Shown: positions 25,895 to 35,355 of the stretch, piece after piece
Position numbering within the stretch: the stretch's first letter is position 1
Layout: each line of letters opens with the position of its first letter
Assembly: GCF_017498525.1 (NCBI RefSeq)
Contig: NZ_CP071796.1
Coordinates: 1,240,001 to 1,304,000, forward strand
Source of the DNA: Ottowia testudinis
Lineage (GTDB): Bacteria > Pseudomonadota > Gammaproteobacteria > Burkholderiales > Burkholderiaceae_C
Reading direction: 5' to 3'
Length of the DNA: 64,000 bases
Notes under the pieces: model-generated
Seen by the model: the letters and a program-made list of their open reading frames with translations, nothing else
Told to the model about the DNA's origin: nothing
Database searches by the model: none
Translations under genes and position numbers: made by a program

Positions 25895-28192
25895 ATGAAA
25901 TCCATCGCACAACGTTTCCGTCTGCGGTCCGTCACCTCGCTGGTGGCCATGTCATTGGCGGCACAGCTGGCCTGGGCGGTTGACCCGTTCACCGTGCGAG
26001 ATATTCGCGTCGAAGGCTTGCAGCGCGTGGAGCCGGGCACCGTGTTTGCATCGCTGCCGGTGCGCGTGGGCGAGACCTACAACGACGACAAGGGCGCTGC
26101 CGCCATCCGCGCGCTGTTCGGGCTGGGGCTGTTCAACGACGTGCGGCTCGAGGTGCAGGGCGACGTGTTGGTGGTGATCGTGCAGGAGCGGCCCACGGTC
26201 GCGTCCGTCGAGTTCGCCGGCAACAAGGAATTCAATAACGACGTGCTGCGCGGCGTGCTGCGCGACGCCGGCCTGGCCTCCGGACGGCCCTACGACAGGG
26301 CGCTGGCCGACCGCGCCGAGCAGGAACTCAAGCGCCAGTACATTAACCGCAGTTTGTACGGTGCCGAGGTGCAGACCACCGTCACACCGTCCGAGCGCAA
26401 CCAGGTGCGCCTGACCTTCAACATCACCGAAGGCCTGCCCGCGCGCATCAAGGACATTGACATCATCGGCAATCAAGCGTTCTCGGACGCGCGGCTGAAG
26501 GACTTGTTCGATCTCGACACCGGCGGCTGGCTGTCCTGGTACACCAAGAGCGACCAGTATTCGCGCGCCAAGCTCAATGCCGACCTGGAGGCGCTGCGCT
26601 CGTTTTACCTGGCGCGCGGCTACCTCGACTTCAGGATCGACTCCACGCAGGTGGCGATGGCGCCCGACAAGGAGTCGATCACCATCACCGTCAACATCAC
26701 CGAGGGCGACCGTTTCGTGGTCTCCGGCGTCACGTTGGACGGCAACTACCTCGACAAGGACGACGAGTTCAAGTCGCTCGTCAAGATCAAGCCCGGCGAG
26801 GCTTACAACGCCGATCAGGTGGCTGAAACCACCAAGGCCTTCACCGAGCATTTCGGCAACTACGGCTACGCGTTCGCGCAGGTCGAGGCGGTGCCCGAGG
26901 TGGACCGCGTCAACAACCGCGTCGCCATCAAGCTGCGCTCCGAACCCTCGCGCCGCGCTTATGTGCGCCGCATCAACATCCAGGGCAACACGCGCACGCG
27001 CGACGAGGTAATCCGGCGCGAATTCCGCCAATACGAGTCGAGCTGGTACGACGCCGAGAAGATCCGCTTGTCGCGCGACCGGGTGGACCGGCTGGGTTAC
27101 TTCACCGAGTTGTCGGTGTCAACCGCCGACGTGCCGGGCGCGCCCGACCAGGTGGACCTGAACGTCGAGGTGAAGGAAAAGCCCACCGGCAGCATCAGCT
27201 TGGGCGCTGGCTATTCGTCGGCCGAAAAGCTGTCCTTCACTTTTGGCCTGTCGCAGGAGAACGTGTTCGGCTCAGGCAACAAGCTGGATCTGCAACTCAA
27301 CACCGGCAAGTTCAATCGCACCGTGGTGGTCAGCGCCACCGACCCTTACTTCACCGCCAACGGTGTATCGCGCACGGTGGACGTGTACTACCGCACCCAG
27401 AAGCCGTACCAGGATCAGGGTGGTAACTACACGCTGATCACCATGGGCGCGGGCCTGAAGTTCGGCGTGCCGGTGACCGAGCTGGACACCGTGTACCTGG
27501 GCATAAACGCCGAGCGCACGCGCATCAAGCCCGGCACCAACATCCCGGCCGCGTACCTCGATTACGCTAACCGCTTTGGCTACACCAGCTCGGCCTTCCC
27601 GTTCACGCTGGGCTGGTCGCGCGACTCTCGCGATAGCGCGCTGGCGCCCAACTCGGGCCGCTACCAACGCCTGCTGGGAGAGCTGGGCCTGTTCGGCGAC
27701 GCGCGCTATGTCAAGACCAACTACCAGTACCAGCAGTACGTACCACTGTCCAAGCATTACACGCTGGCCTTCAATGGCGAGATGGGTTGGGGCAAGGGCC
27801 TCGGCGGCCGTCCGTTCCCGGTGTTCAAGAATTTTTATTCCGGCGGTTTGGGGTCGGTGCGCGGTTATGAGCAGTCCACGCTCGGCCCGCGCGACGTCAC
27901 CGGTGCCTACATCGGCGGCACGCGCAAATTCGTGCTCAACACCGAGTTCATCACGCCCTTCCCGGGGGCCGGCAACGACCGCACGCTGCGCTTGTTCGGC
28001 TTTGTCGATGCCGGCGCGCTGTACGGCGACGGCGAGAAGATCAGCGCCGACGCGCTGCGATACTCCGTCGGTGTCGGCTTCAGCTGGATCTCGCCGCTCG
28101 GCCCGCTGCGCTTTGCCATCGCCCAGCCGCTTCGTAAGCGCCCCGGCGATAGAATCCAACGTTTCCAATTCCAGATCGGAACCTCGTTTTGA
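25895..28192 (+). CDS. bamA: Outer membrane protein assembly factor BamA
   Basis: BamA folds and inserts beta-barrel proteins into the outer membrane. The 765-residue product has a signal peptide ending near LAWAVDP, five POTRA domains (about residues 25-425) and the 16-strand barrel, with GGLGSVRGYEQSTLGPRDV (the conserved RGY loop) and a C-terminal strand ending FQIGTSF with the terminal aromatic expected for BAM recognition. Skp, its periplasmic chaperone partner, starts directly after. The gene shows no repeats or breaks. Confidence 0.97.
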   Translation: MKSIAQRFRLRSVTSLVAMSLAAQLAWAVDPFTVRDIRVEGLQRVEPGTVFASLPVRVGETYNDDKGAAAIRALFGLGLFNDVRLEVQGDVLVVIVQERPTVASVEFAGNKEFNNDVLRGVLRDAGLASGRPYDRALADRAEQELKRQYINRSLYGAEVQTTVTPSERNQVRLTFNITEGLPARIKDIDIIGNQAFSDARLKDLFDLDTGGWLSWYTKSDQYSRAKLNADLEALRSFYLARGYLDFRIDSTQVAMAPDKESITITVNITEGDRFVVSGVTLDGNYLDKDDEFKSLVKIKPGEAYNADQVAETTKAFTEHFGNYGYAFAQVEAVPEVDRVNNRVAIKLRSEPSRRAYVRRINIQGNTRTRDEVIRREFRQYESSWYDAEKIRLSRDRVDRLGYFTELSVSTADVPGAPDQVDLNVEVKEKPTGSISLGAGYSSAEKLSFTFGLSQENVFGSGNKLDLQLNTGKFNRTVVVSATDPYFTANGVSRTVDVYYRTQKPYQDQGGNYTLITMGAGLKFGVPVTELDTVYLGINAERTRIKPGTNIPAAYLDYANRFGYTSSAFPFTLGWSRDSRDSALAPNSGRYQRLLGELGLFGDARYVKTNYQYQQYVPLSKHYTLAFNGEMGWGKGLGGRPFPVFKNFYSGGLGSVRGYEQSTLGPRDVTGAYIGGTRKFVLNTEFITPFPGAGNDRTLRLFGFVDAGALYGDGEKISADALRYSVGVGFSWISPLGPLRFAIAQPLRKRPGDRIQRFQFQIGTSF

Positions 28193-28200
28193 AGCAGTTC

Positions 28201-28707
28201 ATGTCTCGCACTCTGATGGCGGCGGCTGTGTGCGCCGCCGCGGTGGGCTCGGCCGGGGCCCTGGCGCAGGACGGCACGCGCATCGGCTTCGTCAACACCG
28301 ACCGCATGCTGCGCGAGGCCGCGCCCGCCAAGTCCGCGCAGACCAAGCTTGAGCAGGAGTTCTCGCGCCGCGAGAAAGAGATTGACGACGCCGGCAGCGC
28401 GCTCAAGACCGCTTCCGAGCGCTTCGAGCGCGAGGCGCCCACCATGAGCGAGAGCCAGCGCCAGAACCGCCAGCGCCAGCTGATGGACCAAGACCGCGAA
28501 TTCCAGCGCAAGCGCCGCGAGTTCCAGGAAGACCTCAACTCGCGCAAGCAGGAAGAGCTGCAGCAAATCCTCGACCGTGCCAACCGCGTGGTCAAGCAGG
28601 TGGCCGAGGCCGAGAAGTACGACGTCATCCTGCAAGAAGCGGTTTACGTCAACCCGCGGCTCGACATCACCGACCGGGTGATCAAGGCGTTGAACGCCGG
28701 CAAGTGA
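28201..28707 (+). CDS. skp: Periplasmic chaperone OmpH/Skp family
   Basis: Skp is a trimeric 'jellyfish' chaperone holding unfolded outer-membrane proteins. The 168-residue product has a signal peptide ([20 protein letters not shown], cut near LAQ), then [20 protein letters not shown] and a long charged coiled coil rich in Gln/Arg/Glu. An in-frame TTG at 28189 overlapping the bamA stop would add MKQF; I prefer the ATG because the signal peptide is then of normal form. Followed by lpxD. Confidence 0.93.
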   Translation: MSRTLMAAAVCAAAVGSAGALAQDGTRIGFVNTDRMLREAAPAKSAQTKLEQEFSRREKEIDDAGSALKTASERFEREAPTMSESQRQNRQRQLMDQDREFQRKRREFQEDLNSRKQEELQQILDRANRVVKQVAEAEKYDVILQEAVYVNPRLDITDRVIKALNAGK

Positions 28708-28762
28708 GCACGGGCGTGCGCGCCGTGACCGCCTGGCCTTGCTTCGCCCCGGAACGCGTATC

Positions 28763-29761
28763 GTGACGCTTCGCACTGGCGCCATCGTCCAGGCCCTCGG
28801 CGGTCAGTTGCATGGCGACCCCGATCGGCTGATCACCGGTCTGGCGCCGCTGGAGCGCGCCAGGTCTTCCGAGCTGAGCTTTCTGGTCAACCCCCGGCTG
28901 GCGCCCCTGCTAGGCACCACCCAGGCGGGCTGTGTCATCGTTGGCGCTGATCAGTCCGCGGCCGCCCGCCAGCGCAGCGATGGAGCTGGCGACTGCATCG
29001 TCGCCGACAACCCCCACCTGTACTTTGCCCGCGTCACGCAGATGTGGAAGCGCCTTCATGGCGGTGCGGCTCAGCGCGGCATTCACCCCAGCGCGGTGGT
29101 CGAGGAGGGCGCCTTCGTCGACCCCACGGCCAGCGTGGGCGCGCTGTGCTTCATCGGTCGCGGCGCGCGCATCGGTGCCGACACGGTGCTGAAACCCCGG
29201 GTCACCGTCGGTGAAGACTGCACTTTGGGCGCGCGCTGCATCGTGCAAAGCGGCGCCGTGATCGGTGGCGATGGCTTCGGTTTTGCGCCACGCGACGGCG
29301 CGTGGGAAAAGATCGAGCAGCTCGGCGCCGTGCGCATTGGTGACGACGTCGAGATCGGCGCCAACACCTGCATCGACCGCGGCGCGCTCGACGACACGGT
29401 GATCGAGGACGGCGTCAAGCTCGACAACCTGATCCAGATCGGCCACAACACCCACATCGGCAAGCACACCGCCATGGCAGGCTGCGTGGGCGTGGCCGGC
29501 AGCGCGCGCATCGGCGCCCATTGCACGGTGGGTGGCGCCGGCATGATCCTGGGGCACCTGACGATCGCCGACCATGTTCATATCTCGTCGGCCTCGATCG
29601 TCACCCGCTCCATTCACAAGCCCGGGCATTACACCGGCTTCTTCCCCATCGCGGAGAATGGCGAGTGGGAAAAGAACGCGGCCACGCTCAAGCAGATCTA
29701 CCGCCTGCGCGATCGCGTCAAGCACCTCGAAGAGTTTCTGCCGGAGCAGGATCAAGAATAA
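28763..29761 (+). CDS. lpxD: UDP-3-O-(3-hydroxyacyl)glucosamine N-acyltransferase
   Basis: LpxD adds the second hydroxyacyl chain in lipid A synthesis. The sequence has an N-terminal uridine-binding domain, then hexapeptide repeats of the left-handed beta helix (for example [42 protein letters not shown] with the catalytic His), and a C-terminal helix. The start is ambiguous: GTG at 28763 gives [14 protein letters not shown] like homologues, while TTG at 28739 adds eight residues. It stands in the conserved skp-lpxD-fabZ-lpxA order. Confidence 0.95.
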   Translation: MTLRTGAIVQALGGQLHGDPDRLITGLAPLERARSSELSFLVNPRLAPLLGTTQAGCVIVGADQSAAARQRSDGAGDCIVADNPHLYFARVTQMWKRLHGGAAQRGIHPSAVVEEGAFVDPTASVGALCFIGRGARIGADTVLKPRVTVGEDCTLGARCIVQSGAVIGGDGFGFAPRDGAWEKIEQLGAVRIGDDVEIGANTCIDRGALDDTVIEDGVKLDNLIQIGHNTHIGKHTAMAGCVGVAGSARIGAHCTVGGAGMILGHLTIADHVHISSASIVTRSIHKPGHYTGFFPIAENGEWEKNAATLKQIYRLRDRVKHLEEFLPEQDQE

Positions 29762-29772
29762 AACAGGCTGCC

Positions 29773-29810
29773 ATCGCTTGAGGGATAAGCGCTGGCAGCT
29801 ATCAATTAAT
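29773..29810 (+). repeat. Dispersed hairpin repeat, family 1
   Basis: CGCTTGAGGGATAAGCGCTG then GCAGCTATCAATTAAT, between lpxD and fabZ. Confidence 0.75.
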
Positions 29811-29822
29811 GAGCGTATTGCC

Positions 29823-30266
29823 ATGATGGACATCCACAAGATCCTGACCAAGCTGCCGCACCGCTACCCATTTCTGCTGGTCGATCGGGTGCTGGACATC
29901 GACATGCAAGCCAAGACGATCCGCGCGATCAAGAACGTCACGGTGAACGAGCCCTGCTTTACCGGGCACTTTCCGCTGCGGCCGGTGTTTCCCGGCGTGC
30001 TGATGCTGGAGGCATTGGCCCAGGCCTGCGCGCTGCTGTCTTTCGAGACCGAAGGCATCGCGCTCGACGACGAATCGGTGTTCTATTTCGTCGGCATCGA
30101 CGGCGCGCGTTTCAAGCGGCCGGTGGAGCCGGGCGACCAACTGATGCTGCACGCGACCATGGATCGCGCGCGCGGCGGCATCTATAAGTTCGCCTGCCAC
30201 GCCGATGTGGACGGCGACGTCGCCGCCGAGGCGCAGATCATGTGCACGATGCGCAAGGTCGTATGA
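29823..30266 (+). CDS. fabZ: 3-hydroxyacyl-ACP dehydratase FabZ
   Basis: FabZ dehydrates 3-hydroxyacyl-ACP in fatty acid elongation and competes with LpxA/LpxD for the same substrate. The 147-residue hot-dog protein has the motif [14 protein letters not shown], the catalytic His in [21 protein letters not shown] with its partner Glu, and [21 protein letters not shown]. Either of two adjacent ATGs (29823, 29826) may be used. It lies between lpxD and lpxA, separated from each by a repeat (family 1 before, family 2 after). Confidence 0.97.
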   Translation: MMDIHKILTKLPHRYPFLLVDRVLDIDMQAKTIRAIKNVTVNEPCFTGHFPLRPVFPGVLMLEALAQACALLSFETEGIALDDESVFYFVGIDGARFKRPVEPGDQLMLHATMDRARGGIYKFACHADVDGDVAAEAQIMCTMRKVV

Positions 30267-30282
30267 CGCCCCTGAAGGACCT

Positions 30283-30400
30283 AACCCCCCCTGAGTCGCC
30301 TGCGGCGCCTTCCCCCCGAGGGGACAACGCTGGTGGCCGGGGAGACCCCGGCCACGGCGTTCCCGGGCGGCCTGCTCCGCGGCCATTCGGGTGACGAGCA
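30283..30400 (+). repeat. Dispersed repeat, family 2
   Basis: CCCCCTGAGTCGCCTGCGGC, then CCCCCCGAGGGGACAACGC, a GGCCGGGGAGACCCCGGCC palindrome, GGCGTTCC and GGCCTGCTCCGCGGCC. It occupies the fabZ-lpxA gap and can inflate the lpxA N-terminus if an upstream in-frame start is used. Confidence 0.8.
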
Positions 30401-30428
30401 GGGTTTTGGCGGCACCGTTGTGGCTCAC

Positions 30429-31217
30429 ATGACCCAGGTCCACCCCACCGCGCTGGTCGATCCGAAGGCCGAACTTGATGCGAGCGTCAGCGTCGGCGCT
30501 TATGCCGTCATCGGCCCGCACGTGCGCATTGGCGCGGGCAGCAGCGTCGGCGCACATTGCGTGATCGAAGGGCACACCACCATCGGCGCGAACAACCGCA
30601 TCTTCCAGTTCGCCAGCATCGGCGCCGCCCCGCAAGACAAGAAATACGCCGGCGAGCCGACATGGCTGGAAATTGGCGATGGCAACACCATCCGCGAGTT
30701 CGTCACCATCAACACCGGCACCGTGCAAGACGCGGGCGTCACGCGCTTGGGCGACGACAACTGGATCATGGCCTACGTGCACATCGCGCACGATTGCCAA
30801 CTGGGCAGCCACATCATCCTGGCCAACGCCGTGCAACTGGCGGGCCACGTGCACCTGGGCGACTGGGTGTTCCTGGGCGGACTGACGGGAGTGCACCAGT
30901 TCGGCCGCGTGGGAGCGCACGCCATGACGGCCTTTCAAACCCGGCTGGCGCAAGACGTGCCGCCTTTCGTTACCGCCGGCGGCAACCCGGCCGAAGCGCA
31001 GAGCATCAACGCCGAGGGCCTGCGCCGGCGCGGCTTTTCGCCCGAGCGCATCACGCTCATCAAGCAGATGTACCGCCTGCTGTACCGCAAGGGCTTGACC
31101 CTGCAGGCCGCGCGCGAACAGATCGATGCGCTGCGCGGCGAAGCGGCCGAAGCCGATGCCGATATCGCGCTGATGCAGGACTTTTTGTCGTCGGCCGTGC
31201 GCGGCATCGTGCGCTGA
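30429..31217 (+). CDS. lpxA: UDP-N-acetylglucosamine acyltransferase
   Basis: LpxA performs the first step of lipid A synthesis, transferring a 3-hydroxyacyl chain to UDP-GlcNAc. The 262-residue protein has the hexapeptide beta-helix ([20 protein letters not shown] and following), the catalytic His in [24 protein letters not shown], and the C-terminal helical domain. The ATG at 30429 gives the usual start [12 protein letters not shown]; the reading frame upstream is family-2 repeat. lpxB is separated from it by one extra small gene. Confidence 0.97.
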   Translation: MTQVHPTALVDPKAELDASVSVGAYAVIGPHVRIGAGSSVGAHCVIEGHTTIGANNRIFQFASIGAAPQDKKYAGEPTWLEIGDGNTIREFVTINTGTVQDAGVTRLGDDNWIMAYVHIAHDCQLGSHIILANAVQLAGHVHLGDWVFLGGLTGVHQFGRVGAHAMTAFQTRLAQDVPPFVTAGGNPAEAQSINAEGLRRRGFSPERITLIKQMYRLLYRKGLTLQAAREQIDALRGEAAEADADIALMQDFLSSAVRGIVR

Positions 31218-31221
31218 AGCC

Positions 31222-31644
31222 ATGTCGGTCGGCCTGTTTCGCTCGCTGCTTGTCGCGTCCTACCTTCTGGTCGGGTCGGCTACCTTGATCGACTTGGCAT
31301 TTCCGGGGCTTGTGCCCGAGGCGATGCGGGCTGTGATGACGGAGGCGCCCAGCCCCGTCATGCCAGAACCTGTTTGGGCGCAGGCGCTGGTCTCGTTGTT
31401 GTTTGTCATGCTGCTGATCGTGTCTCTGGCGGGCAGCGTGGCCATGTTTCTATTCCGGCGCTGGGGACGCACCGTGTCGCTGTGGAGCACTGCGATGGCG
31501 CTCCCGGTTTTCGTCTGGTTTGGAGCGGCCGTGATTTCGGGGCCGGCGCAGGCCTTGATTTACACGTCGGGCATATGCTGGGGAGCGGTGCTCTCGTCCG
31601 CCTATTGGAGCCCGCTGGCGGCACGTTTCAGCCCGCGCCGTTGA
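31222..31644 (+). CDS. Small membrane protein of unknown function between lpxA and lpxB
   Basis: A 140-residue hydrophobic protein with four likely membrane segments (around LLVASYLLVGSATLIDLAF, ALVSLLFVMLLIVSLAGSVAMF, STAMALPVFVWFGAAVISG and ALIYTSGICWGAVLSSAY). It starts 4 bp after lpxA and ends 6 bp before lpxB, so it is cotranscribed with them. Its third-position GC is visibly lower than its neighbours'. I do not recognise a family. lpxA and lpxB are usually adjacent, so this is an insertion in the operon; a role in envelope biology is only guilt by association. Confidence 0.7.
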   Translation: MSVGLFRSLLVASYLLVGSATLIDLAFPGLVPEAMRAVMTEAPSPVMPEPVWAQALVSLLFVMLLIVSLAGSVAMFLFRRWGRTVSLWSTAMALPVFVWFGAAVISGPAQALIYTSGICWGAVLSSAYWSPLAARFSPRR

Positions 31645-31650
31645 CGGCTT

Positions 31651-32868
31651 ATGTCAGCAGTTGACGCGAAGCGCTTCTTCGCCCTCGCCGCTGGCGAAGC
31701 ATCGGGCGACCTGCTGGCCGGCTTGCTGCTCGACAGCCTGCGCGCCCGCTGGCCGAACCTCCAGTCCGCCGGCATCGGCGGCGCGCAGATGGCCGCGCGC
31801 GGCTTCGACGCTTGGTGGCCCATCGAAAAACTCTCGGTGCGCGGCTATCTCGAAGTGCTGCCGCGCCTGCCCGAGCTGTTGCGCATTCGCCGGCGGCTGG
31901 GCGATCGGCTGTTGGCCGAGCGGCCCGATCTGTTCATCGGCGTCGATGCGCCGGATTTCAACTTCGGCCTCGAAGCGCGGCTGAAAAGTGCCGGCATCAA
32001 GACGCTGCACTTCGTCAGCCCCTCGTTCTGGGCCTGGCGGCCCGAGAAGCTGCCCAAGCTCAAGGCCGCCGCCGACCACGTGCTGTGCCTGTTTCCGTTC
32101 GAGCCCGAATTGCTGAAAGAACACGGCATTGCCGCAACCTACGTCGGCCACCCGCTGGCCAGCGTGATTCCCATGCAGCCCGACCGCACGGCCGCGCGCC
32201 GCGCCTTGGGTTTGCCTGAATGCGGCACGGTGGTGGCCCTGCTGCCGGGCAGCCGCGCGGCCGAGGTGAAGCACCTTTCTTCTAGGTTCTTTCAGGCTTC
32301 CACGCTTGTCAGGCAAGCGCGGGCAGCTACACAATTCATAGTGCCGGCGGTGCCGCACCTGCTGCCGCATATCGAGGCTGCCGCCCGCGCCAGCGGCCTG
32401 GGCGATGCGGTGAAAGTGGTTCGGGGCCAGTCGCACGCCGTGCTGGCCGCCTGCGACGTGACGTTGATCGCCAGCGGCACCGCGACGCTGGAGGCGGCGC
32501 TGTTCAAGCGCCCCATGGTGATTGCCTACGCCATGCCAGCGTTCAGCCACCGGCTGATGCGCCACAAGCGCCAGCTGCCGTGGGTCGGCCTGCCCAACGT
32601 GCTGTGCGCGTCGCGCGAATGGCTGTACCGGCCGGCGGGCATATCTGCACACGACTTTGCCGACCGTGCCGACGCACCCTTCGTCGTCCCCGAGCTGATC
32701 CAGGACGCCGCCACACCGCAGGCGCTGGCGCAAGCCGTGCTCGACTGGCTGGCCGCGCCTGAGAAAATCGCCGCCGTGCAGCAGCGCTTTGCCACCCTGC
32801 ACCACGAACTTCAACGCGACACTGCCCAACTGGCCACCGATGCGATCGAGACGCTTCTTGCGCGCTGA
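31651..32868 (+). CDS. lpxB: Lipid-A-disaccharide synthase
   Basis: LpxB (GT19) joins UDP-diacylglucosamine and lipid X into the lipid A disaccharide at the inner membrane. The 405-residue protein begins [18 protein letters not shown] and shows [53 protein letters not shown] and [20 protein letters not shown]. Residues about 217-230 ([14 protein letters not shown]) lie on a family-1 repeat copy at 32299-32340, just after the GSR motif. It overlaps rnhB by 29 bp. Confidence 0.96.
   Translation: MSAVDAKRFFALAAGEASGDLLAGLLLDSLRARWPNLQSAGIGGAQMAARGFDAWWPIEKLSVRGYLEVLPRLPELLRIRRRLGDRLLAERPDLFIGVDAPDFNFGLEARLKSAGIKTLHFVSPSFWAWRPEKLPKLKAAADHVLCLFPFEPELLKEHGIAATYVGHPLASVIPMQPDRTAARRALGLPECGTVVALLPGSRAAEVKHLSSRFFQASTLVRQARAATQFIVPAVPHLLPHIEAAARASGLGDAVKVVRGQSHAVLAACDVTLIASGTATLEAALFKRPMVIAYAMPAFSHRLMRHKRQLPWVGLPNVLCASREWLYRPAGISAHDFADRADAPFVVPELIQDAATPQALAQAVLDWLAAPEKIAAVQQRFATLHHELQRDTAQLATDAIETLLAR
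32299..32340 (+). repeat. Dispersed hairpin repeat, family 1, inside lpxB
   Basis: CCACGCTTGTCAGGCAAGCG then CGGGCAGCTACACAATTCATA. In frame with lpxB; the hairpin arms CGCTTG/CAAGCG are intact. Confidence 0.75.
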
Positions 32869-33475
32869 ACAGGCGCCCCTGGACTGGCACACGCCCGGCC
32901 TGATCGCGGGCGTGGACGAGGCCGGGCGCGGCCCGCTGGCCGGGCCGGTGGTGGCTGCGGCGGTCATTCTCGATCCGCGCAGGCGCATTCGCGGCCTGGC
33001 CGATTCCAAGGTGCTGGCGCCCAAAACGCGCGAGCGGTTGTACGACGAGATCATGGACAAGGCGCTGTGCTGCGCCATCGCCACGGCCACGGTGCAGGAG
33101 ATCGACACGCTCAACATCCTGCAGGCCACGCTGCTGGCCATGCGCCGTGCGGTCGAGGGCCTGCGCCTGCCGCCAGCACTGGTGATGGTGGATGGCAACC
33201 GGCTGCCGGTGCTGCCGATGCGCGCCGAGGCCATCGTCGATGGCGACGCCAAGGTCAAGGCGATCGCGGCGGCATCGATCCTGGCCAAGGTGCACCGCGA
33301 CCGCTGGTGCGCCCAGGTGCACGAGCAATGGCCGCAATATGGTTTTGCCGCGCACAAGGGTTATGGCACGGCCGCCCACCTGGCGGCGCTGCAGGCGCAC
33401 GGCGCGTGCGAGCACCACCGCCGCACCTTCGCGCCGGTGGCGGCGGTGTTGCTGCGCGAGGGTCAACGCGCATGA
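32840..33475 (+). CDS. rnhB: Ribonuclease HII
   Basis: RNase HII removes ribonucleotides and RNA primers from DNA duplexes. The 211-residue product has the metal-binding signature [22 protein letters not shown], the SKVL region ([19 protein letters not shown]) and [16 protein letters not shown]. The ATG at 32840 lies inside the lpxB 3' end; a start further upstream (32789) would extend the overlap without adding family sequence. The stop overlaps the next gene's start (ATGA). Order lpxB-rnhB-methyltransferase is common in Burkholderiales. Confidence 0.96.
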   Translation: MRSRRFLRAEQAPLDWHTPGLIAGVDEAGRGPLAGPVVAAAVILDPRRRIRGLADSKVLAPKTRERLYDEIMDKALCCAIATATVQEIDTLNILQATLLAMRRAVEGLRLPPALVMVDGNRLPVLPMRAEAIVDGDAKVKAIAAASILAKVHRDRWCAQVHEQWPQYGFAAHKGYGTAAHLAALQAHGACEHHRRTFAPVAAVLLREGQRA

Positions 33476-34248
33476 GCGCCAGTGAGCCGCAGCGCATCAG
33501 CTCGCGCGACAACGCGCTGCTGAAGGACTTGCGCCGGCTGGCGCAGGACAGCGGCGCGCACCTTAAACAGCACCGCGTGTGGGCCGAGGGCGAACACCTG
33601 TGCAGCGCGGCCCTGGCGCGTGGCTGGCGGCCGGCGCTGGCGGTGTTTTCAGCATCTTATTGGCCGCTGGCGCCGTCGGGATTTGCGCAGGCAGCTATAA
33701 AAAACGTAGTTATCGACGATGCGCTGCTGGCCTCGGTCAGCGGCCTGCCGTCGCCCGCGCCGCTGGCTTTCGTGCTTGATTTGCCCGCGGCGCTGGCGCT
33801 GCAGCCCGACGCGCCCACGGTGGTGCTCGACCGCGTGCAGGATGCCGGCAACGTCGGCTCCATCCTGCGCAGCGCGGCGGCTTTCGGCTTCACGCAGGTC
33901 GCGGCATTGAGTGGCACGGCGCTGCTGTGGTCACCCAAGGTGCTGCGCGCGGGCATGGGCGCGCACTTCGGGCTCCGGCTGGTTGAGCGCTTGACGGCAA
34001 ACGACTTGAGCGCTCTGCGGGTGCCTCTGCTGGTGACCAGTTCGCACGAAGGCGAGCTGCTGCACCGCGCGCGTCTGCCCTGGCCGTGCGCCTGGGTCAT
34101 GGGGCACGAGGGGCAGGGCGTGGCATCCGAATTGGCGGGCCGCGCGGCAATGGCCTTGCGCATCGCGCAGCCGGGCGGTGAAGAGTCGCTCAACGTGGCT
34201 GCCGCTGGCGCCATCTGTCTGTGCGCCAGCGCCGTGGCGCGGGTTTGA
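33472..34248 (+). CDS. TrmH/SpoU-family RNA methyltransferase
   Basis: A 258-residue SAM-dependent RNA 2'-O-methyltransferase with an N-terminal substrate-binding domain and the SpoU knot: [24 protein letters not shown] (motif 1, with the catalytic Arg), [14 protein letters not shown] (motif 2) and [20 protein letters not shown] (motif 3). The likely target is 23S rRNA, as in RlmB-like proteins, but the exact site is not decided by sequence. Residues around [15 protein letters not shown] sit on a family-1 repeat copy. It is coupled to rnhB by ATGA and followed by a GC-rich hairpin. Confidence 0.92.
   Translation: MSASEPQRISSRDNALLKDLRRLAQDSGAHLKQHRVWAEGEHLCSAALARGWRPALAVFSASYWPLAPSGFAQAAIKNVVIDDALLASVSGLPSPAPLAFVLDLPAALALQPDAPTVVLDRVQDAGNVGSILRSAAAFGFTQVAALSGTALLWSPKVLRAGMGAHFGLRLVERLTANDLSALRVPLLVTSSHEGELLHRARLPWPCAWVMGHEGQGVASELAGRAAMALRIAQPGGEESLNVAAAGAICLCASAVARV
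33666..33709 (+). repeat. Dispersed hairpin repeat, family 1, inside the TrmH-type gene
   Basis: GCTGGCGCCGTCGGGATTTG then CGCAGGCAGCTATAAAAAACGTAG. The left arm is degraded but the AGGCAGCTATAAAAAA end is typical. In frame, encoding AQAAIKNV. Confidence 0.6.
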
Positions 34249-34256
34249 GTGCATTC

Positions 34257-34284
34257 GGCGGCCGGTCCCGGCCGCCCTGGTTTC
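34257..34284 (+). terminator. Probable terminator after the TrmH-type gene, interrupted by the IS
   Basis: GGCGGCCGG / CCGGCCGCC stem followed by CTGGTTTC. The insertion sequence begins just beyond the TTA duplicate that follows, so the natural T-tract may have been displaced. Confidence 0.5.
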
Positions 34285-34295
34285 TTAGAACCTGT

Positions 34296-34820
34296 CTACG
34301 ATCTCCGCAACAGTAAAGCCAGAAACGCCAGATGCACCATTTGCAAGCTGCTGTTGAGGCTGCGTTCGCAGTTTTTCCACAGACGTCGGTTTTTCTCCAG
34401 CCACGCAAAGCTGCGCTCGACCACCCAGCGCTGGGGCATGACCTTGAAGGTGTGCAACTCGCTTCGCTTGGCAATCTGCACGCTGACCTGCTCGCCCAGG
34501 ATTTGCTTGACGCCCTGCGCAAAAGGCTTTCCCAGATAGCTGCTGTCGCACAGCAGGCTTTGTACCTTGCTCAGACTGCACTTGCAGCGGCGCAGCGCCT
34601 GCAAGGCGCCTTTGCGGTCGGTCACGTCCGCCGTGGTCACCGCCACTGCGTGTGGCAACCCCTGGGTATCCACCGCGATGTGGCGCTTTATTCCCGAGAC
34701 TTTCTTGCCTGCGTCATAGCCCTTGAAGCCTGCTGTGTCCGTGTTCTTCACGCTCTGCGCGTCCACGATCAAGAACGTGCTGCATGCGCTGCGCCCCTGT
34801 CTCGCCACGGGCCGCGCCAA
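34296..34820 (-). pseudogene. IS5-family transposase, C-terminal part
   Basis: This frame carries the DDE catalytic core: first Asp in LIVDAQSVKNTDTAG, second in AVTTADVTDRKGALQAL, and the Glu in VVERSFAWLEKNRRLWKNCERSLN, ending LLRRS close to the left inverted repeat. It starts only with a weak TTG in the middle of the element. From memory of related elements that carry a single reading frame, the two parts are one protein split by a +1 shift near 34800-34830; the alternative is programmed frameshifting, and a run of six As lies nearby. Confidence 0.8.
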
Positions 34821-35091
34821 CCTGATTTTTTAAAGCCCGCTGCAGTGCGCTGACACCTTGCTCATCGGGAGTACTCCATTTGACGTAGTACGAGTGCACC
34901 GTCACCCATTTAGGAAATTCACGCGGCAGCATGCGCCACTGGCAGCCTGTGCGCAGCAGGTACAAGATGGCGCAGAACACCTCGTACAAGTCCACCGTCA
35001 CCGGCTTGGTGCGCCTGCGCACGCTTTGCAACAGGGGCAAAATCTCTGCAAATTTCTCTCGGCTAATGTCGCTGTCATACCGCTCTCTCAT
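34714..35091 (-). pseudogene. IS5-family transposase, N-terminal part
   Basis: The product begins MRERYDSDISREKFAEILPLL and holds the N-terminal DUF4096-like region (FCAILYLLRTGCQWRMLPREFP and WVTVHSYYVKWS). After ALKNQVGAARG the frame no longer matches transposase and the catalytic residues are missing; they continue in the frame that ends at 34296. On its own it cannot transpose. Confidence 0.8.
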
Positions 35092-35284
35092 GCTTCATAT
35101 TTTGAAGCAACAGGAAAGATCGTAGACAGGCTCTTAGCCATCGCCCTCCGTGCGCGGCCACAACAACCCAAGCCGCCGGCCATGCTGTGGCGCCACGACG
35201 TTCCGCGCGCCGCCGTGCCGTCCAGGCTGGTCTGGGCCGCGCGTGCGCAAGCCAAGGGCATCTGGCGTTGGGTGAGCCGCCGCC

Positions 35285-35290
35285 TATAAT
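35285..35290 (+). promoter_or_regulatory. Candidate -10 box of the carA promoter
   Basis: A perfect TATAAT, 128 bp before carA. The -35 is not convincing. The right end of the IS lies 150 bp upstream, so it did not cut this promoter. Confidence 0.5.
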
Positions 35291-35355
35291 CGGAGGCTTT
35301 TTTCGAAACCGCGTCGCCCCACCGCGCCAAAAGCACTCCTTCGTTTTTTTGAGAA

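Larger units (their letters stand above)
34285..35136 (-). mobile_element. IS5-family insertion sequence (846 bp) with TTA target duplication
   Basis: Terminal inverted repeats are GAACCTGTCTACGATCT (34288-34304) and its complement (35117-35133), 16 of 17 bases identical. Both ends are flanked by TTA (34285-34287 and 35134-35136), a 3-bp target duplication of the TNA type seen in IS1031-like members. Inside are two overlapping transposase reading frames on the minus strand. The intact ends suggest a fairly recent insertion. Confidence 0.9.

Noticed and set aside
30333-30428. N-terminal extension of LpxA ([13 protein letters not shown]...)
   Set aside because: This is translated family-2 repeat; LpxA homologues begin at the ATG at 30429.
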